Below, piece by piece: positions 1 through 11,603 of a stretch of 30,343 nt of DNA. Source of the stretch: Apostichopus californicus (lineage: Eukaryota > Echinodermata > Holothuroidea > Aspidochirotida > Stichopodidae). The translations under genes and the position numbers were made by a program. The stretch is taken from NCBI GenBank assembly GCA_020650975.1, contig JAIPMN010020153.1, positions 1 through 30,343 of the forward strand. Reading direction: 5' to 3'. Position 1 is the first letter of the stretch; every line of letters starts with the position of its first letter. Under the pieces are notes generated by a model. That model did not search any database, was not told the origin of the DNA, and saw only the letters and a program-made list of their open reading frames with translations.

Positions 1-1563
1 TCCCCAAAATATAGGGGCTCCCAATTAAGACTCTCCAAAAGCCAGCTGGTGCCCAAAAAGCAAACCCGAATAGCCCCAAAAGTTACTGAGCCTGTTAACC
101 AAGTCTAAGACTGCCCTGTGAATAAGGTGTATGTGTCTGGCTATTCGCAGGGCTGCCCTGCAAATAAGGTGTCTGTGTTCGGCTGTTTGCAGGGCTGCCC
201 TGTGAATAAGATGCTTGTGTCCGGCTATTCGCAGGGCTGCCCTGTGAATAAGATGTTTGTGTCTGGTTATTCGCAGGGCTGCCCTGCGAATAAGCCCCAC
301 CAATAAGTAAATATGAAAAATAAACTCAAGCCATTTTTAAAAATTTTCGGATGCAAATCTAAAACTTGCATAACTAATACTAATACTATAGCCTTAGTAA
401 CAGTTGCTGTTTTTGTAGGCTAACTAAAATTAGACCTAGCCAAGGCCTGCATTACTCTCATTAGTGTCACTGTCAGAATACAACTACAACTGTGATAGGA
501 TAGCCTAACGTTAGGTGTGGTCTACCAATCACATTCCTTCTCCGTCGGCACCATGGTCAAACGTTAATTAGGCTACAGTAAAATACTTTACCATTCTTGT
601 AGCACGAAACGGTCCGATCATGCCTTTTGATTTATCCATGTTGCTTGACTAGAATAATGTATCTAGCTGCTTGATCTACAAAAACAATCGATGCTCCTTC
701 GCCAGAACGCCATGTAAGTCTTAATCATTACATACCACTAGCACTACCTGCTACTATTACTAATAATGACAGATTGAATTCTGTTCAAACATCCCACAGT
801 CTGTAAGATTGTTTATGATTGGCTGAAAGACTTCCTCAATAAAGAGTGTGCCCAGAATTGGTATTTCAATATTGCTAGTAATTCTAAGGCACAAGTACTA
901 TGGAAGGCCAAGTACATTGCGTATGGAACTATCGTCAAAATATGCAAAGATATATCGTTTTATTTTTTATTTGATTTATTCGCAAAAAAATCAAAACAAG
1001 AAATTCAATGTAGAAAAGTACGTTAATTATTGTTTTTTTCCATTCGTTTCTCATAGAAAATGTTTTAGTAGCAACTTCCGTTCTACTGGAAGAGATAACA
1101 ATCGACGTAATTATTAAGAACCCCAGCCATGATACATTCACATAGTTAATGAAATATAACACATTATGTACATATGCTCACCAAATATAAAAACCCACCA
1201 GGAGTGACAGGAAGGGGGAGGGGTAGAGGGACCCACAACCATTATATATTATTATGTGTATGGTAACCTACAGCATATATAGACACACACTGGCACACAC
1301 ACACACACATCTTTTTCTGCGACATATATGTGTTCTAACTCCATATGAAATCAATAAAAGACACAACGAAGCGATTCATGGATCATGAATGGACCTATAT
1401 TGATAATTTTCGATTCATTGATGGGCATTTTGGTTCCAACAAAGTATGTTATGATTGCTTACATAGAAAACCATTTCTAGTTTAGAACATTATAGACATC
1501 AAAGACCATGTGTATATCAAATACCTGTATGCACCCACTTACACATGTCGCAATAAAATCAGC
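1..1563. other. Intergenic region upstream of EBP2
   Basis: No coding exon was recognised on either strand. The stretch holds the 42-bp minisatellite at 109-300, a (CA)n run near 1286-1308 and otherwise AT-rich unique-looking sequence. The EBP2 promoter and 5' UTR must lie in its right part, but no core promoter element is convincing. An upstream in-frame ATG at 1510 would add 18 residues to EBP2. The residues it adds do not look like the acidic start of the family, so 1564 is preferred. Confidence 0.5.
109..300. repeat. 42-bp minisatellite, about 4.5 copies, with a palindromic core
   Basis: The word GGCTGCCCTG (GACTGCCCTG in the first unit) starts at 109, 151, 193, 235 and 277, an exact 42-bp period. 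Each junction is a near-palindrome. The last one is perfect: 13-bp arms at 267-279 and 281-293 around a single T at 280. Because 42 is a multiple of three, the array stays open in frames on both strands and creates repetitive 14-residue ORFs. These are probably artefacts of the repeat. Confidence 0.85.
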
Positions 1564-4500
1564 ATGGAGGAAAACACGCTAGATGTCCGCGAAGAAAGTG
1601 AAGAGGATTCAAATTCTGAGTCTTACTCGTCTGAATCTGAAGTGGAAACTGAAGTTACGAATCGCCAGGTTGGGTTCTTAGTGTCCTGGTTGAATTAATA
1701 GTACTTTTATGTAGCGAATCTTGATAACAAGTAACCCGAACTAGTAGTACCCTAACAAAATTCACATACTAGGCTATTAGTTACCGTCGCCATGTATGAT
1801 GTAGGCTCTATACTATGATTAATGTAGCCTACACTGTGGATCGTTCTTGCCTCGTGGAACTGGCCTATTGATTAAGTTTATGTGGTACTCCAGGGTGGGG
1901 TGAATACGTCGTACGACTACGAGTGTTTTACTCGAAGTGTGACAGATTTCACCAATTCTTACATATATAGCTATTTCATTGTGTGAAAAATGTACATGGC
2001 AACTATAAATAGACTTACATATGTTTGAAAAATTTCACATCTATAACATTAACAAGGGACTAAAGCCTTAAAAGGTGTCTAACATTACAAAATTACAGTG
2101 CTCGTACTAGTAACACTTAACAGGCCTAGGCCTATACAATATCAATAGGCTATAGTACCTTGGTGGGCCGCCTGGAAATCCCTCAACTGTTTTCATTTTT
2201 CATATGTGTAGTTCCTCAGAAATGTATTGATCTTAAAATATTTATTGTTCTGTGCCTATGCACAATTGAGCAGGATTTGATCACAAAATGTATGCTGTGT
2301 CAAGTTCTTTCAATTTCATAGTATTCATACCCCTAAATTGACACATTTGTCATAAGCTAACTTTAGCGTAGGCATTGGATGCTGTTTGCTATGCTCTGAG
2401 CTTCTAGGCTCAGACAGGTCAGGTCCCAGAAAGTAGTGGTATTATATTAAGGTAAGTTTGGTAAATTTTAGGGAGTAAGTTACCCAATTGCCAAAAATAC
2501 GTGCAAAACTGGGGAGAGGGTGCTAAAAGACTAAAAAAACATAGTTTGATCAGGATATACCTGAAATGGATTAAAACTCATCAAATATGTTACTCTGCTT
2601 GACTGCAAAAAGATTATGTTGCTTGCTGTATCGTTGCTCATGTTATATTTGTGGTGCGTCAATTACAAAGGTCATCAATTATGAATCCTTTACTAAGTAG
2701 TAGTAGTAGTAAGCTCATAGTATTGATGAAACTCTACTGTTGAAGTCACTCCACTAAATTCTTAGTAGCCTTCCAAAAGGGTATTTTTTGATAAGACAGC
2801 TCACTTACAAGCAGGAAATGCATTTCAAATTCACTGGTCTGACCTCAGATGAGTTACGAATACTAGTATCATTATGTAAACTTCAAATATCCCAACTTTC
2901 TTTGGGAAGGTACCTAGGCCTATACCAAGTAAGATCAAGGAAGGTATATAGGAAGAATAATTGGGGTTAATCATCATTTATTAAGCTTGGACTTTATTAG
3001 ACAATCAAGTAGCAGTTGAGCTATTATGGGCCTAGAAAGGTAGTGCTACAAAACTCAGTCAAAAGGTGTTAATGGATATTGCAGGATTCGAGAATGTTGC
3101 AGCTTTTCCTGTAATCAAGTTAAGTGTATCCGTACACATGCCATATTTGTTCAGGTCAGTCGTTATTTAGCTGTGAAAGTTTGCTCTTTTTGTTTCTTTG
3201 TCCGACTTATGATGTTTGTTTACTGTCGTTTAAAATGACTTTTTTTTGGCTTTACAGCTGCAAGATGCTTTCGCAGACGGTCTCCTACAACCTGGCTTGA
3301 ACTTTATTGACAAACCAGTGAAAGAATGTGCTAATGATGTGGTTAGTATAAATACATTTGCAAGAAGAAAAGTACAATAGTAAAACAATGTGAACACACT
3401 TATTTTCATATACTAGACGTTGATGTGATACTGGGAAACCAGGTTTGCGTGACCATATGATAGTATGTCTTTCATTACATATTTTGCAGACATACAGTGT
3501 AGGCCTGCCTATGGTATCAACGGTAAGAAAGCAGGGTTCGTTTCTTCCGGAAGAAACCTATTTCTTCCGGGGACGTGGAAGAAACTGGAAGAAACCTGTT
3601 TCTTCCGGGTTTCTTCCAGTTTCTTCCGGAAGAAACTGGAAGAAACTGTGAAAATTGGCATATACGCAGCACAACCCACATACATGATAAAGAGACAAAT
3701 AGTTTACCACCATCTGACTGAAATGCATACCATTGAAACCATCAAAATATGATTTTTTTTTTGTTTTGATTATAATTTTGGGTTGTTTTTCTACACCAAA
3801 AGATGTTGCTTATAAATCACAATATTGTAGGACTACTTATCATCTCGCGATCCCCCCATCAACCAGAATTGCATAACTGGCCATACTGTACAGTATGAAT
3901 GATTAACCTGGATTGGCCCATGCACTGAGGCCTCAGGAGTAGGATTGAAACATATGGTCATAGTGGTCAATGTAATAGTAGTAATGAGTGTGCATTGTAG
4001 TAGGCCTACACTAGTTTCCAGGGAACACAGGTTTTAACTAAGAACTGGGCTATAATCAGGACCATTCTGGTCTGCAAAATATTGCTTGCCCATAGTTGTT
4101 CCCTGAATTGTCCGATGCTAGTAGCCTAGTACAATATTGTGTACAGTATATGCTGGAAGCAGGTCATGTGCTCCAAACCTAGATAAAGACTACTGTACCT
4201 AGATGACACTATAGTGCTTCTTGTCCATTTATTACATAGTTAGAAATCATTGCAGGTTGTTATGAAACTTTATCAACAGTTTTTCCCCAAAAACTGAGTT
4301 TCTTCCATTTTGTCCGGAAGAAACTGGAAGAAACCTATTTCTTCCGAGTGGAAAAAACCGTGGTTTATTCCGCGGTTTTTTCCACCCCCGGAAGAAACCT
4401 GCGAACCCTGTAAGAAAGTATAATATAATATTATAAGAAATTGTAAAGCCCTTTTATCCAGATAAAAAAAAACTGCTCAGAAGCGCTGCAGGAGCAAAGT

Positions 4501-7500
4501 ACCCTAAATGGACACAACAGTTATCAAACAAATGAATATGCATTCATGAATAAGAACGTCTTGAGTTCTTTCTGGAAAGTTGACACATGCTGGATTGTTT
4601 TCAGATGTAAGGGGAGACTGTTCCAGAGCTGTGGAGCTGATCTAGCAAAGCGACGTTCCCCATAGGTAGTGAAACTGTCAATGCTTAGTGTGATGATTTC
4701 ATCAGGGAATAACTTATCTGGCACTGCATTGCAAATTCATATGCAGATATGACCTAGTGGCACTATCAGTATCGTATAACTAAGAAATTTAAGAAATTGT
4801 TATCATGTAATTATTCACTGTTTCATTTGCATGTTTTTATTTGCTTTGTATGTTTGACTTAAAATCATAAAAAGTGGTTCAACTCACATTGAACTTACTA
4901 TATATACAAGAAGTTCACATGTTGCAATGCAGGGAGGCTTGCTAAAAACCCTATTGTCCAAGTTTAAAGGCATTGAAGACTCGCCCCAAACTGCGTGCAA
5001 CCATCTGAAAAAGTTAACTTTCCGTTGCTTGCCAGTGACGTTTTGTTTGTGTCGCTACAAAATGCAGATAGTACTGTAATGAAACGTGATACCTTGTTTT
5101 CTTTAGCTGGACCTGAGATGTCCATCGCTGTATTGTTTGTACACTGTGTTGTGGTATTGACCGCAGCTGTATGTACTGACTGTACACTATAGTGTCTAAT
5201 TACCGACGGTAGCAAGCTGTGTGTGTGTTTATATTCTGGGATCGATGGTGGTGTCTAACACTTCTGTTACACCTCATTTGAAACTAGGTCAGATTACCGG
5301 CATTAGACGTTTCTTCTTGCCCGAGTGTTCACACCCTTTAAGGAGTGAAGCAACTGTTGATCAAAGATAGACAAAATTTGAATCATTTTTTAACAAATGA
5401 TTGATCAGCTTTTCTGTCTTTTTTTTTTAAATTTAGGGAAGTATGAAGGATATACTCCAAGAGTTTACTCAGAATATTGATTGGATTCAGAGATTAGATG
5501 TGACCTGCGGCCCTGTCCATCCTCCAGGAATGACAGAAGAAGAGAAAAATGAAGAGTTTGATGTTGAGGATTATTTCAAGAGAGAACTGAGATTGTAAGT
5601 CATATACAGAGCTGTTGTGCTAAGTCCACCTCTCAAATTCCTGTGACAAATTTTTACATAATGGAACATATATATACAGGGATGTGCCCAGGATTTCCTG
5701 AGTGATGGGTATACTGATCGCCATCCTGGGGGATGGGTCTAAGAGGGATGGGGTGTCCCCCTCCCCTTTGAGAAATTTTTCGATTTTTTAAGGTGCTCAG
5801 ATGCCAAATGCAGGCACTTGTGTAGCTTTTTAAGCACATACACTAGTACTAGTTTGCCAACAATTTACATTTTTAATTTTTTTTTCGTGAAATATATTAC
5901 GTACCTGGTAAAAGTTATTAGTTTGTTTCAAAGAGATTTTACAAGGGAACGATTGAGAGCCGTAAATAATGTTTATCGTATGCATAACTGATGCATTATT
6001 AGTCTGTATGATTTTGGCATAGGCTAGGCCCAATTTATGTTGAATATATTGTTAGGAATGTCAGGATTTTTGATGAAAATAGTGCTGGGCGGGATTCACA
6101 ATTTTTAAGACAGTGCCGGGGGGTAATTTTTAGTGCTGTATATATATTAACAGAAAAGAAAACTACTGTAAGATGCACATGTCTGTAGTCTTTGGTGATT
6201 TCAAAAAAGGTATCATTTGCTTCCAGTTGTGATCTCTACAGGAGCAACTTGGTCGTTCGAATGAGTTCAATGTTTGCACAGACTATGATGCATACAGTAC
6301 CACATATATACCAGTGTGTGTGTATTTGAGTATTGTATTGAAAAAAAATTACTCATTTCCTTCAAAATATTTTTAACTTTACCTGAAACACATTAGGACA
6401 AATTACATATGTTTTTATGAAGCTGATGATGTTTTTTTAAAGTTTTATGAAGTTGTTGATGATGACGATGATCTGAAACACTTTTCCCTTTCTCTAATGT
6501 TTCCTTCTTTTATAAACAATGGCCCTCAACTGCTTTCTTAGTCCAGGCCATTTTCAAATATATAAATTCAGGACAGGAGGTAAATGATCGATAGTATTAT
6601 GCTGACGAAGTATAAGAGGAAAAAGACTAAAAGATGTCTTTTAGAAGCAGAAGTAAGATCATTTCTATCTTTGAATAATACTCTTCTCTCGTCAGTTATC
6701 GGCAAGCCCAAGCTGCAGCATTAGAAGCCTTACCAAAACTCAACAAAATGGACGTTCAGACGAGGAGACCCGAGGATTATTTCGCCGAAATGGCCAAATC
6801 GGATGTGCAGATGAAAAAGGTATTCATGTACCTGTAACTTTTAATGGTAGACGGCATTGTATGAGATGTCCAGTGTTGAACTGTAGTCGATATGTGTGTT
6901 AAAATGAGAGTTTTATCTGAGAATGACATTTTTGACCAGAAATAAATTGTTTATAAATCCCTTCTATTTAAGATATTGTTTGATGATGACGATGATATGA
7001 TGTGTCTTTGTTTTTTTTTTTTAAAACAGATTCGAGAGAAGTTGCTGAAAAGACAGATGTCTTTGGATAAATCTGAAAAGGCAAAGAAATTGAGAGAGAT
7101 GAGGAAGTTTGGAAAGAAGGTCAGAATAAATCGATAAATATTATTTGTAAATCCATTACATACAGGTTTTTTTTTTACCCCTTTTTCATTTTCAATAAAT
7201 CAAGCAAGAAGTATATTTTATTTTTACAGATTTAAAGCAGAGGTTTGTATTGATTAAATTGGCTAACTGCCAATATGATGCAACTATTTAATCCGATGAC
7301 AAGATAGTAGTTTGCAGAATGAATCGGATACATTGAACAATAGCACGTCTCTTCTCTATGCGTAAGTTTCCGTAAAATTGACCAAAATTTCTGCACAATG
7401 TGGCAGGTTAAAAAACTGTCGTTGTAAATGTGTGGTGGAAGTTAGAGTGTGTGACCTTTGACCTACTGAAATCTACGGGTTCTGCAGTGTTGGTGAGCAG

Positions 7501-10500
7501 AGTCATCCGTGGTACTTCTTGGTTGTGAACTAGGAAATTGGGTTCTGTTCTGTTCTTTCTTTGGTTTTAACTTCAGTTCACCATGTGATGCTGTGACGAT
7601 GATTGGGGTGCCTAACCCTTACTCCTGTATTTAAAAAACTATATAAAATAAAAGTAAAAGAATCGTGAAAGGTCGGATGGGGATAAGTTGTGGGAGGAGG
7701 CAATTTGTGCGAACGTTACACAGGTCTGCCTCATAGTATACTAAACAGTGATAAAAAAAAGGCTTGTTGAACGTCTGACGTACGACATTGTACGTCAAAA
7801 AAGATATGTTGTACGTCAGTGCTCCTCTAACAGTCATCATGCTTTTCCAAGTGAGCCGCTGAAGGCTTTTTACCCTTGGGATTCACTGAAACTAATATTC
7901 TTTAAACCTCTTATTAAGATCATTTTGATTGAAAGGGTTTACTGATGACTGGAAATATTGATTGCAAGGTTCCCACTTATCTTTTTCAGGTACAACAAGA
8001 GGTCCTACACGCCCGTCAGAAAGAAAAGACCGAGATGACCAGAAGGGTCAAGAAGATATCCAAGGGGAAAAGTAAGCGATGTGATCAACTTAACGATTGT
8101 CACGAAATATTGTGTTTTTCAAACCGTCATCGGAAGCACTGTTGCATTGTGTGTATGTATGCATGCATGTATGTATTTTAGATCCTCCTGCAAGCAGGAA
8201 CTTGGGAAGAAGCCTCATTGGCTTATCAAAGCCGCAAGCTGACTGAAGTCAGTCTCTTACATTCATATTTAATGTCCATGATTATAAAATTTTAATTGTC
8301 AACAACTCTGTAACTGGACGACATACATTAATCTGGGAGTGACTCGAACCGGGGACCTTATGATTGAAAGTCACCGGCGTTAACCACTGAGCTAACACTC
8401 CTGTGTTATATGTTTGTACAACTCATTCAGTGAAAGATACGGTAGGAACAAATTAATGTGAATCTTATTTGAGGATTGTTCATAACTTATCTTCCCCCCC
8501 TTTCTTTCTCTCTTTCTCTCTTTTCCTCTGAATAAAAGTGCAAGAGACTGGCGAGGAACTAAAGAAACAACAAGAAAAAGGCAAAAGACGAAATCAGGAT
8601 CCGAAGGGGAAAAATCCGAACAATCCCCTCCTCAAAAAGTAAACCGCTAATTTCAATTTTTTTCTTCGATTTTTTGTTTCCGTGGAGTTTGTGATATTTT
8701 CTTATAGCTGGCCGTACTGTAACATGATCTGCTTGAAAATTGTTCTGTAAGTTGAGCATGAGGGAATCGTATTGTGTGCGGCCTTTTATGGAATAGCTTG
8801 ATCTTTTCTGTTGTCATCATAAGTGTAGCGTGGTGGCCAATTGGCTAAGGCGTCGCACTCGTGATCCAAGGATTGCTGGTTCGATTCCTGCCTAGTTCAT
8901 TATCTTGTGTCCTTGGGCAAGATGTTTTATCTCAATTGCCTCTCTCCACCCAGGGGTTAAATGGGTACCTGGGAGGTAACTTGTCATTGGGCGCAGTATA
9001 AAACTGCAGCCGACTGGAGGGATTTTCTCTGGGACAGGTTATCATTGACCAGGGGTAATATAACGTCTGTAAAGCGCTTTGAGACCTCTCGCTGGTATAA
9101 AGCGCTATATAGAAAGCAAATATTATTATTATTATTATCAGCTGGAAAAGTTCTTTTAATATATCTTTGACAGCTTCTGTTTTACCTTACATCTATCAAA
9201 CAAGTTATTTCTCCCATTAATTCCTGCTAGGCATAATGATACAGTATGCTAATCAGATTACTAAGGAATATTAGGCCTCTACTAGGGGAACATGGTTTTA
9301 TCTTCACCTTAATCCTGGTCCACAGTACTGACCAGTAGGTCACCTTTTACTGATGGTTCTGTTAGACCTAGGACCTAGGACATGAGTTGTCAATAGGTGG
9401 CCAATAGGCCAAATTTGGTCCCCCCAAAAGATTTTAATCCAGGACTCCAAAGAGAGAAAGGCCCACAAAGTTTGTAAATTATTGAGTGCACAAGTCCTTC
9501 ATGTAAATGTGTGTGGCTTCAAACCATGTTTCTTTCTTGGGCTTCCACCCTACTAAGTAAAATAGGTGACAGCTATGGAATGTTTGGTTAGAATTAAAAA
9601 GTTTTTGCGACCCAATATACAGGCTCCTAGATGACCGAACACTTTGTTACCTCTATGGAATGCTATCTTACAAGTACCACAGAATGTGGTGTTGTTATTA
9701 CATAATCACATCGTGCATTGCTGTATGTTTTACAATTACGAAATGTAAAGCTGCTGCTACCAATGGATAGCTAGATTTCTGGTGCCAGTTGAAGTTTGAG
9801 GTTGTTTTGTTCCATTCTATTTCAATCTAGGGTCAACAAGAAAAGGGAGTATAAGGATGCCAAGTTTGGTTTTGGTGGAAAGACCAGAAGAATGAAATTT
9901 AATGACAAACAGAGCCACGGTGCCGAGGAAGATGGGTTCGATGCCAGACGGAATCAACAAAGTTTCTCTAAGCAGAGGGTGAGAAAATGAGTCGTAGAGC
10001 CATCATTCCCAAACCATGTATGCAACCCATAAATGAGTCACTAAGCTTTTAAAAGGGGGGGGGGGGGGAACAAAGTGTCCAATGGAAATCTGAGAGTAAA
10101 AAGTTCCCCCCTGTCACACAGTGAAATTTGCTAACTTTTCATAAATATATGTGTGCTGTAGTTTACTAACTTTTGGTCAATGCAAAATCCATAATCATTC
10201 AATGTGTACGTTTTATTATCAGTCACTAGAGAGTGTATGCTGGGCAGGTTTGGGCCTCAGAAGATTAGGGGATTGTTGCCAGCATAGGGAAATACCAATA
10301 TGGGTCACCAAGGGAAATAGTTTTGAGAAGTAGGGGAAGGTATTCTTGGTTAAATTCAGTACAGTTTCCTCTCAGGAAAAAAGGAGTCTTTTTAGATTAC
10401 AGGACAGGGCTTGCATCTGAAATGTGTATCATCTTTCGAGTATTAATTTATCTCTTTCTCCTCTTAGATGAAGACGAAGAAAGGAGGTTTCAAGAAAGGA

Positions 10501-10596
10501 CAGGGCGCGGCAGCCGGCGGGATCAAGAAGGCAGGGATGAAGAAAGGGAGACCGGGAAAGAACAAGAGGAAGACGATGAAGTCGAGAAGGAAATGA
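1564..10596 (+). CDS. EBNA1BP2: EBP2 / EBNA1BP2, rRNA-processing and 60S ribosome assembly factor (9 coding exons)
   Basis: Coding exons are 1564-1668, 3258-3341, 5437-5594, 6696-6819, 7030-7119, 7990-8071, 8539-8638, 9831-9978 and 10468-10596. All junctions are GT-AG and all phases join, giving 339 aa; human EBP2 is about 306 aa. The protein starts with an acidic Glu/Ser stretch (residues 1-35). The conserved LQDAF-GLL-PGLN segment begins at residue 36, followed by FYRQAQAA (116-123) and FAEMAKSD (145-152). A Lys/Arg/Glu-rich, probably coiled-coil middle follows (about 155-220). Exon 8 carries FGFGGK, and the last exon is a very basic Gly/Lys tail (298-339) typical of nucleolar proteins. EBP2 is a nucleolar protein needed for pre-rRNA processing and early 60S particles. 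The start at 1564 has A at -3 and G at +4. Introns 2, 3, 6 and 7 contain mobile-element insertions, but no exon is disrupted. The gene is convergent with CFAP144. Confidence 0.95.
3524..4418. mobile_element. Non-autonomous hAT-like MITE with 8-bp target site duplication
   Basis: The element spans 3532-4410 (879 bp) in EBP2 intron 2. It is bounded by inverted CAGGGTTCG termini and flanked by identical 8-bp direct repeats, TAAGAAAG at 3524-3531 and 4411-4418. An 8-bp duplication with CAG-starting termini is the hAT hallmark. Both ends carry dense TTTCTTCC/GGAAGAAA octamers in both orientations: ten at 3540-3650 and five at 4299-4397. The right end also has a perfect 13-bp-arm hairpin (4348-4360 with 4373-4385). 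There is no transposase ORF, so it would depend on a hAT enzyme supplied elsewhere. Confidence 0.85.
4440..4735 (-). mobile_element. 5'-truncated LINE 3' end (C-terminus of a non-LTR reverse transcriptase plus tail)
   Basis: On the minus strand, residues encoded at about 4724-4524 read YGERRFARSAPQLWNSLPL and continue into a STFQKELKTFLF-like end. This is the characteristic C-terminal segment of CR1/jockey-type non-LTR reverse transcriptases. The frame is blocked upstream by a stop, so only the tail of the protein remains. Below it, 4440-4500 read in reverse gives a GCGCTTCTGAGC...TCTGGATAAAAGGGCTTTA-like 3' UTR typical of these LINEs. It lies next to the hAT-like MITE in EBP2 intron 2 and is not functional. 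Confidence 0.75.
4964..5341. mobile_element. TTAA-flanked MITE (copy 1), piggyBac-like ends
   Basis: About 378 bp in EBP2 intron 2, starting TTAA-AGGCATTGAAGACTCG and ending CGAGTGTTCACACCCT-TTAA. The ends are inverted repeats of about 16 bp with a few mismatches, and both are flanked by TTAA, the piggyBac target site. A second copy in the same orientation lies at 26486-26851. The short ORFs inside are unrelated to any transposase I recognise, so it appears non-autonomous. Confidence 0.8.
7776..7797. repeat. Inverted repeat, TGACGTAC / GTACGTCA
   Basis: Perfect 8-bp arms at 7776-7783 and 7790-7797 are separated by 6 nt in EBP2 intron 5, with a further TACGTC copy just downstream near 7812. 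It resembles a split CRE-like word, but no function can be assigned. Confidence 0.5.
8335..8402 (-). pseudogene. Degenerate tRNA (Glu-like, UUC anticodon) or tRNA-derived SINE head
   Basis: Read on the minus strand it begins AGGAGTG and ends CACTCCC, a 7-bp acceptor stem with one mismatch. It has an intact A box (TTAGCTCAGTGG) and B box (GGTTCGAGTCA). The anticodon loop CTTTCAA would give UUC (Glu). The anticodon stem has a mismatch and the 3' strand of the T stem is missing, so the unit is only 68 nt long. This looks like a tRNA pseudogene or SINE head inside EBP2 intron 6, rather than a working tRNA. Confidence 0.6.
8826..9138 (+). mobile_element. tRNA-derived SINE with LINE-like tail and (ATT)n end
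   Basis: About 310 bp in EBP2 intron 7. A tRNA-like head carries an A-box-like word at 8834-8844 and a B box (GGTTCGATTCC) at 8878-8888. A unique body follows, then a tail with GTAAAGCGCTTTGAGA and TATAAAGCGCTATATAG words (about 9068-9113), closing with an (ATT)n run at 9120-9138. The layout is that of a Pol III SINE. The tail resembles CR1/L2-type LINE 3' ends such as the relic at 4440-4735. No clean target site duplication was found. Confidence 0.75.
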
Positions 10597-11597
10597 TGTC
10601 ACCGGCGTTTCTAGGAGGACACGAGCGACTATACGGACGGACAACATAACATACAGACTGGTAAATGACAATGAGAGACATTCCTGTGGAATTTAGTGGA
10701 CGGATCCACACGCGGAGGAATTTATACGACGGATGGATGCATAGGTCAAGTCACCACAGAGGTGGCCCAATCGTCATGTGGCCTCATGTTCCATATTCTG
10801 ATATCTGGTACATATCAGTGGTGAAAGAAAATGTGATTGTTGTACTTCTGTGCGAAACAGTTACTAGAAAATTAATATGGATTAAAGGCTTACCAGTTGA
10901 TAACCCTGCTGGAGATTTGCATTAAGATTTGTGTGACAAACTTCTGTTGTTCATGAATACTGGATGGTGATTATTTCTATGAGGAGTAATATGAATTCTG
11001 GAAATGGTTTAATAGTGTTCTTACTTGGATATGAAATTTATAACATGCCACTAGTAGGGTTGCCATGTGAAACGTTTGTGATATACCTCCTGCTTTTACA
11101 GATGAAAGAAAAAGTCAGTTTCTTGCATTTTTGTGCCAGTAGGTTATGGGAGATGCAATCACTGTGAGAAAACTGAGATGAAAGAAAGTGATTTCAGTAA
11201 ATATTAAATGCTCCAGATAATATCTTTGTAGGGTCTTGTCAACAGTAAATTGTAATAACTGCTCAAATTAGACTTTACAAACCTTGTCAACTGTATGATT
11301 TAATATTATTGTTCATTTGTTCAATGGATACATTTTTGAACTTTTGTGATTGGATGATTTTTGGTTGGTTTTTTGTGGAAAACAGTTGAAAGTGCATCAT
11401 GGTTGGCAGACCATTTTCTTGACATCACCAGTTTGAAGCAAGCATTCATTTTTTTATCACAAGTACTTCTACTTACAGAGTTTATGATTGGGCAGAGCGG
11501 ACAAGGAAAATTGTTGCAATTCCTTACCCTGAATATAGGTCTTTGAAAAGTATAAAAGTAGATTAAATCAAGCAATTCTTTCCTTGCATCATATTAG

Positions 11598-11603
11598 AAT
11601 AAA
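11598..11603 (+). terminator. Candidate EBP2 poly(A) signal (AATAAA)
   Basis: First canonical AATAAA downstream of the EBP2 stop at 10594-10596, which would give a 3' UTR of about 1 kb. ATTAAA at 11203-11208 is an earlier, weaker alternative. Confidence 0.4.

Noticed and set aside
4964-5215. Overlapping plus and minus ORFs inside MITE copy 1
   Set aside because: The frames are not kept in copy 2 at 26486-26851, and they match no transposase.
5660-5790. GC-rich GGATGGG...CCCCCTCCCC patch as a promoter or separate element
   Set aside because: It resembles a common interspersed repeat style but no ends, target duplication or partner copy could be defined.
8335-8402. Functional tRNA-Glu gene
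   Set aside because: The 3' strand of the T stem is missing and the anticodon stem has a mismatch, so it is called a pseudogene or SINE head.
10323-10649. Acidic 108-residue ORF rich in Glu/Arg
   Set aside because: It overlaps EBP2 exon 9 in another frame. The basic Gly/Lys reading joins correctly to exon 8 and fits the family.
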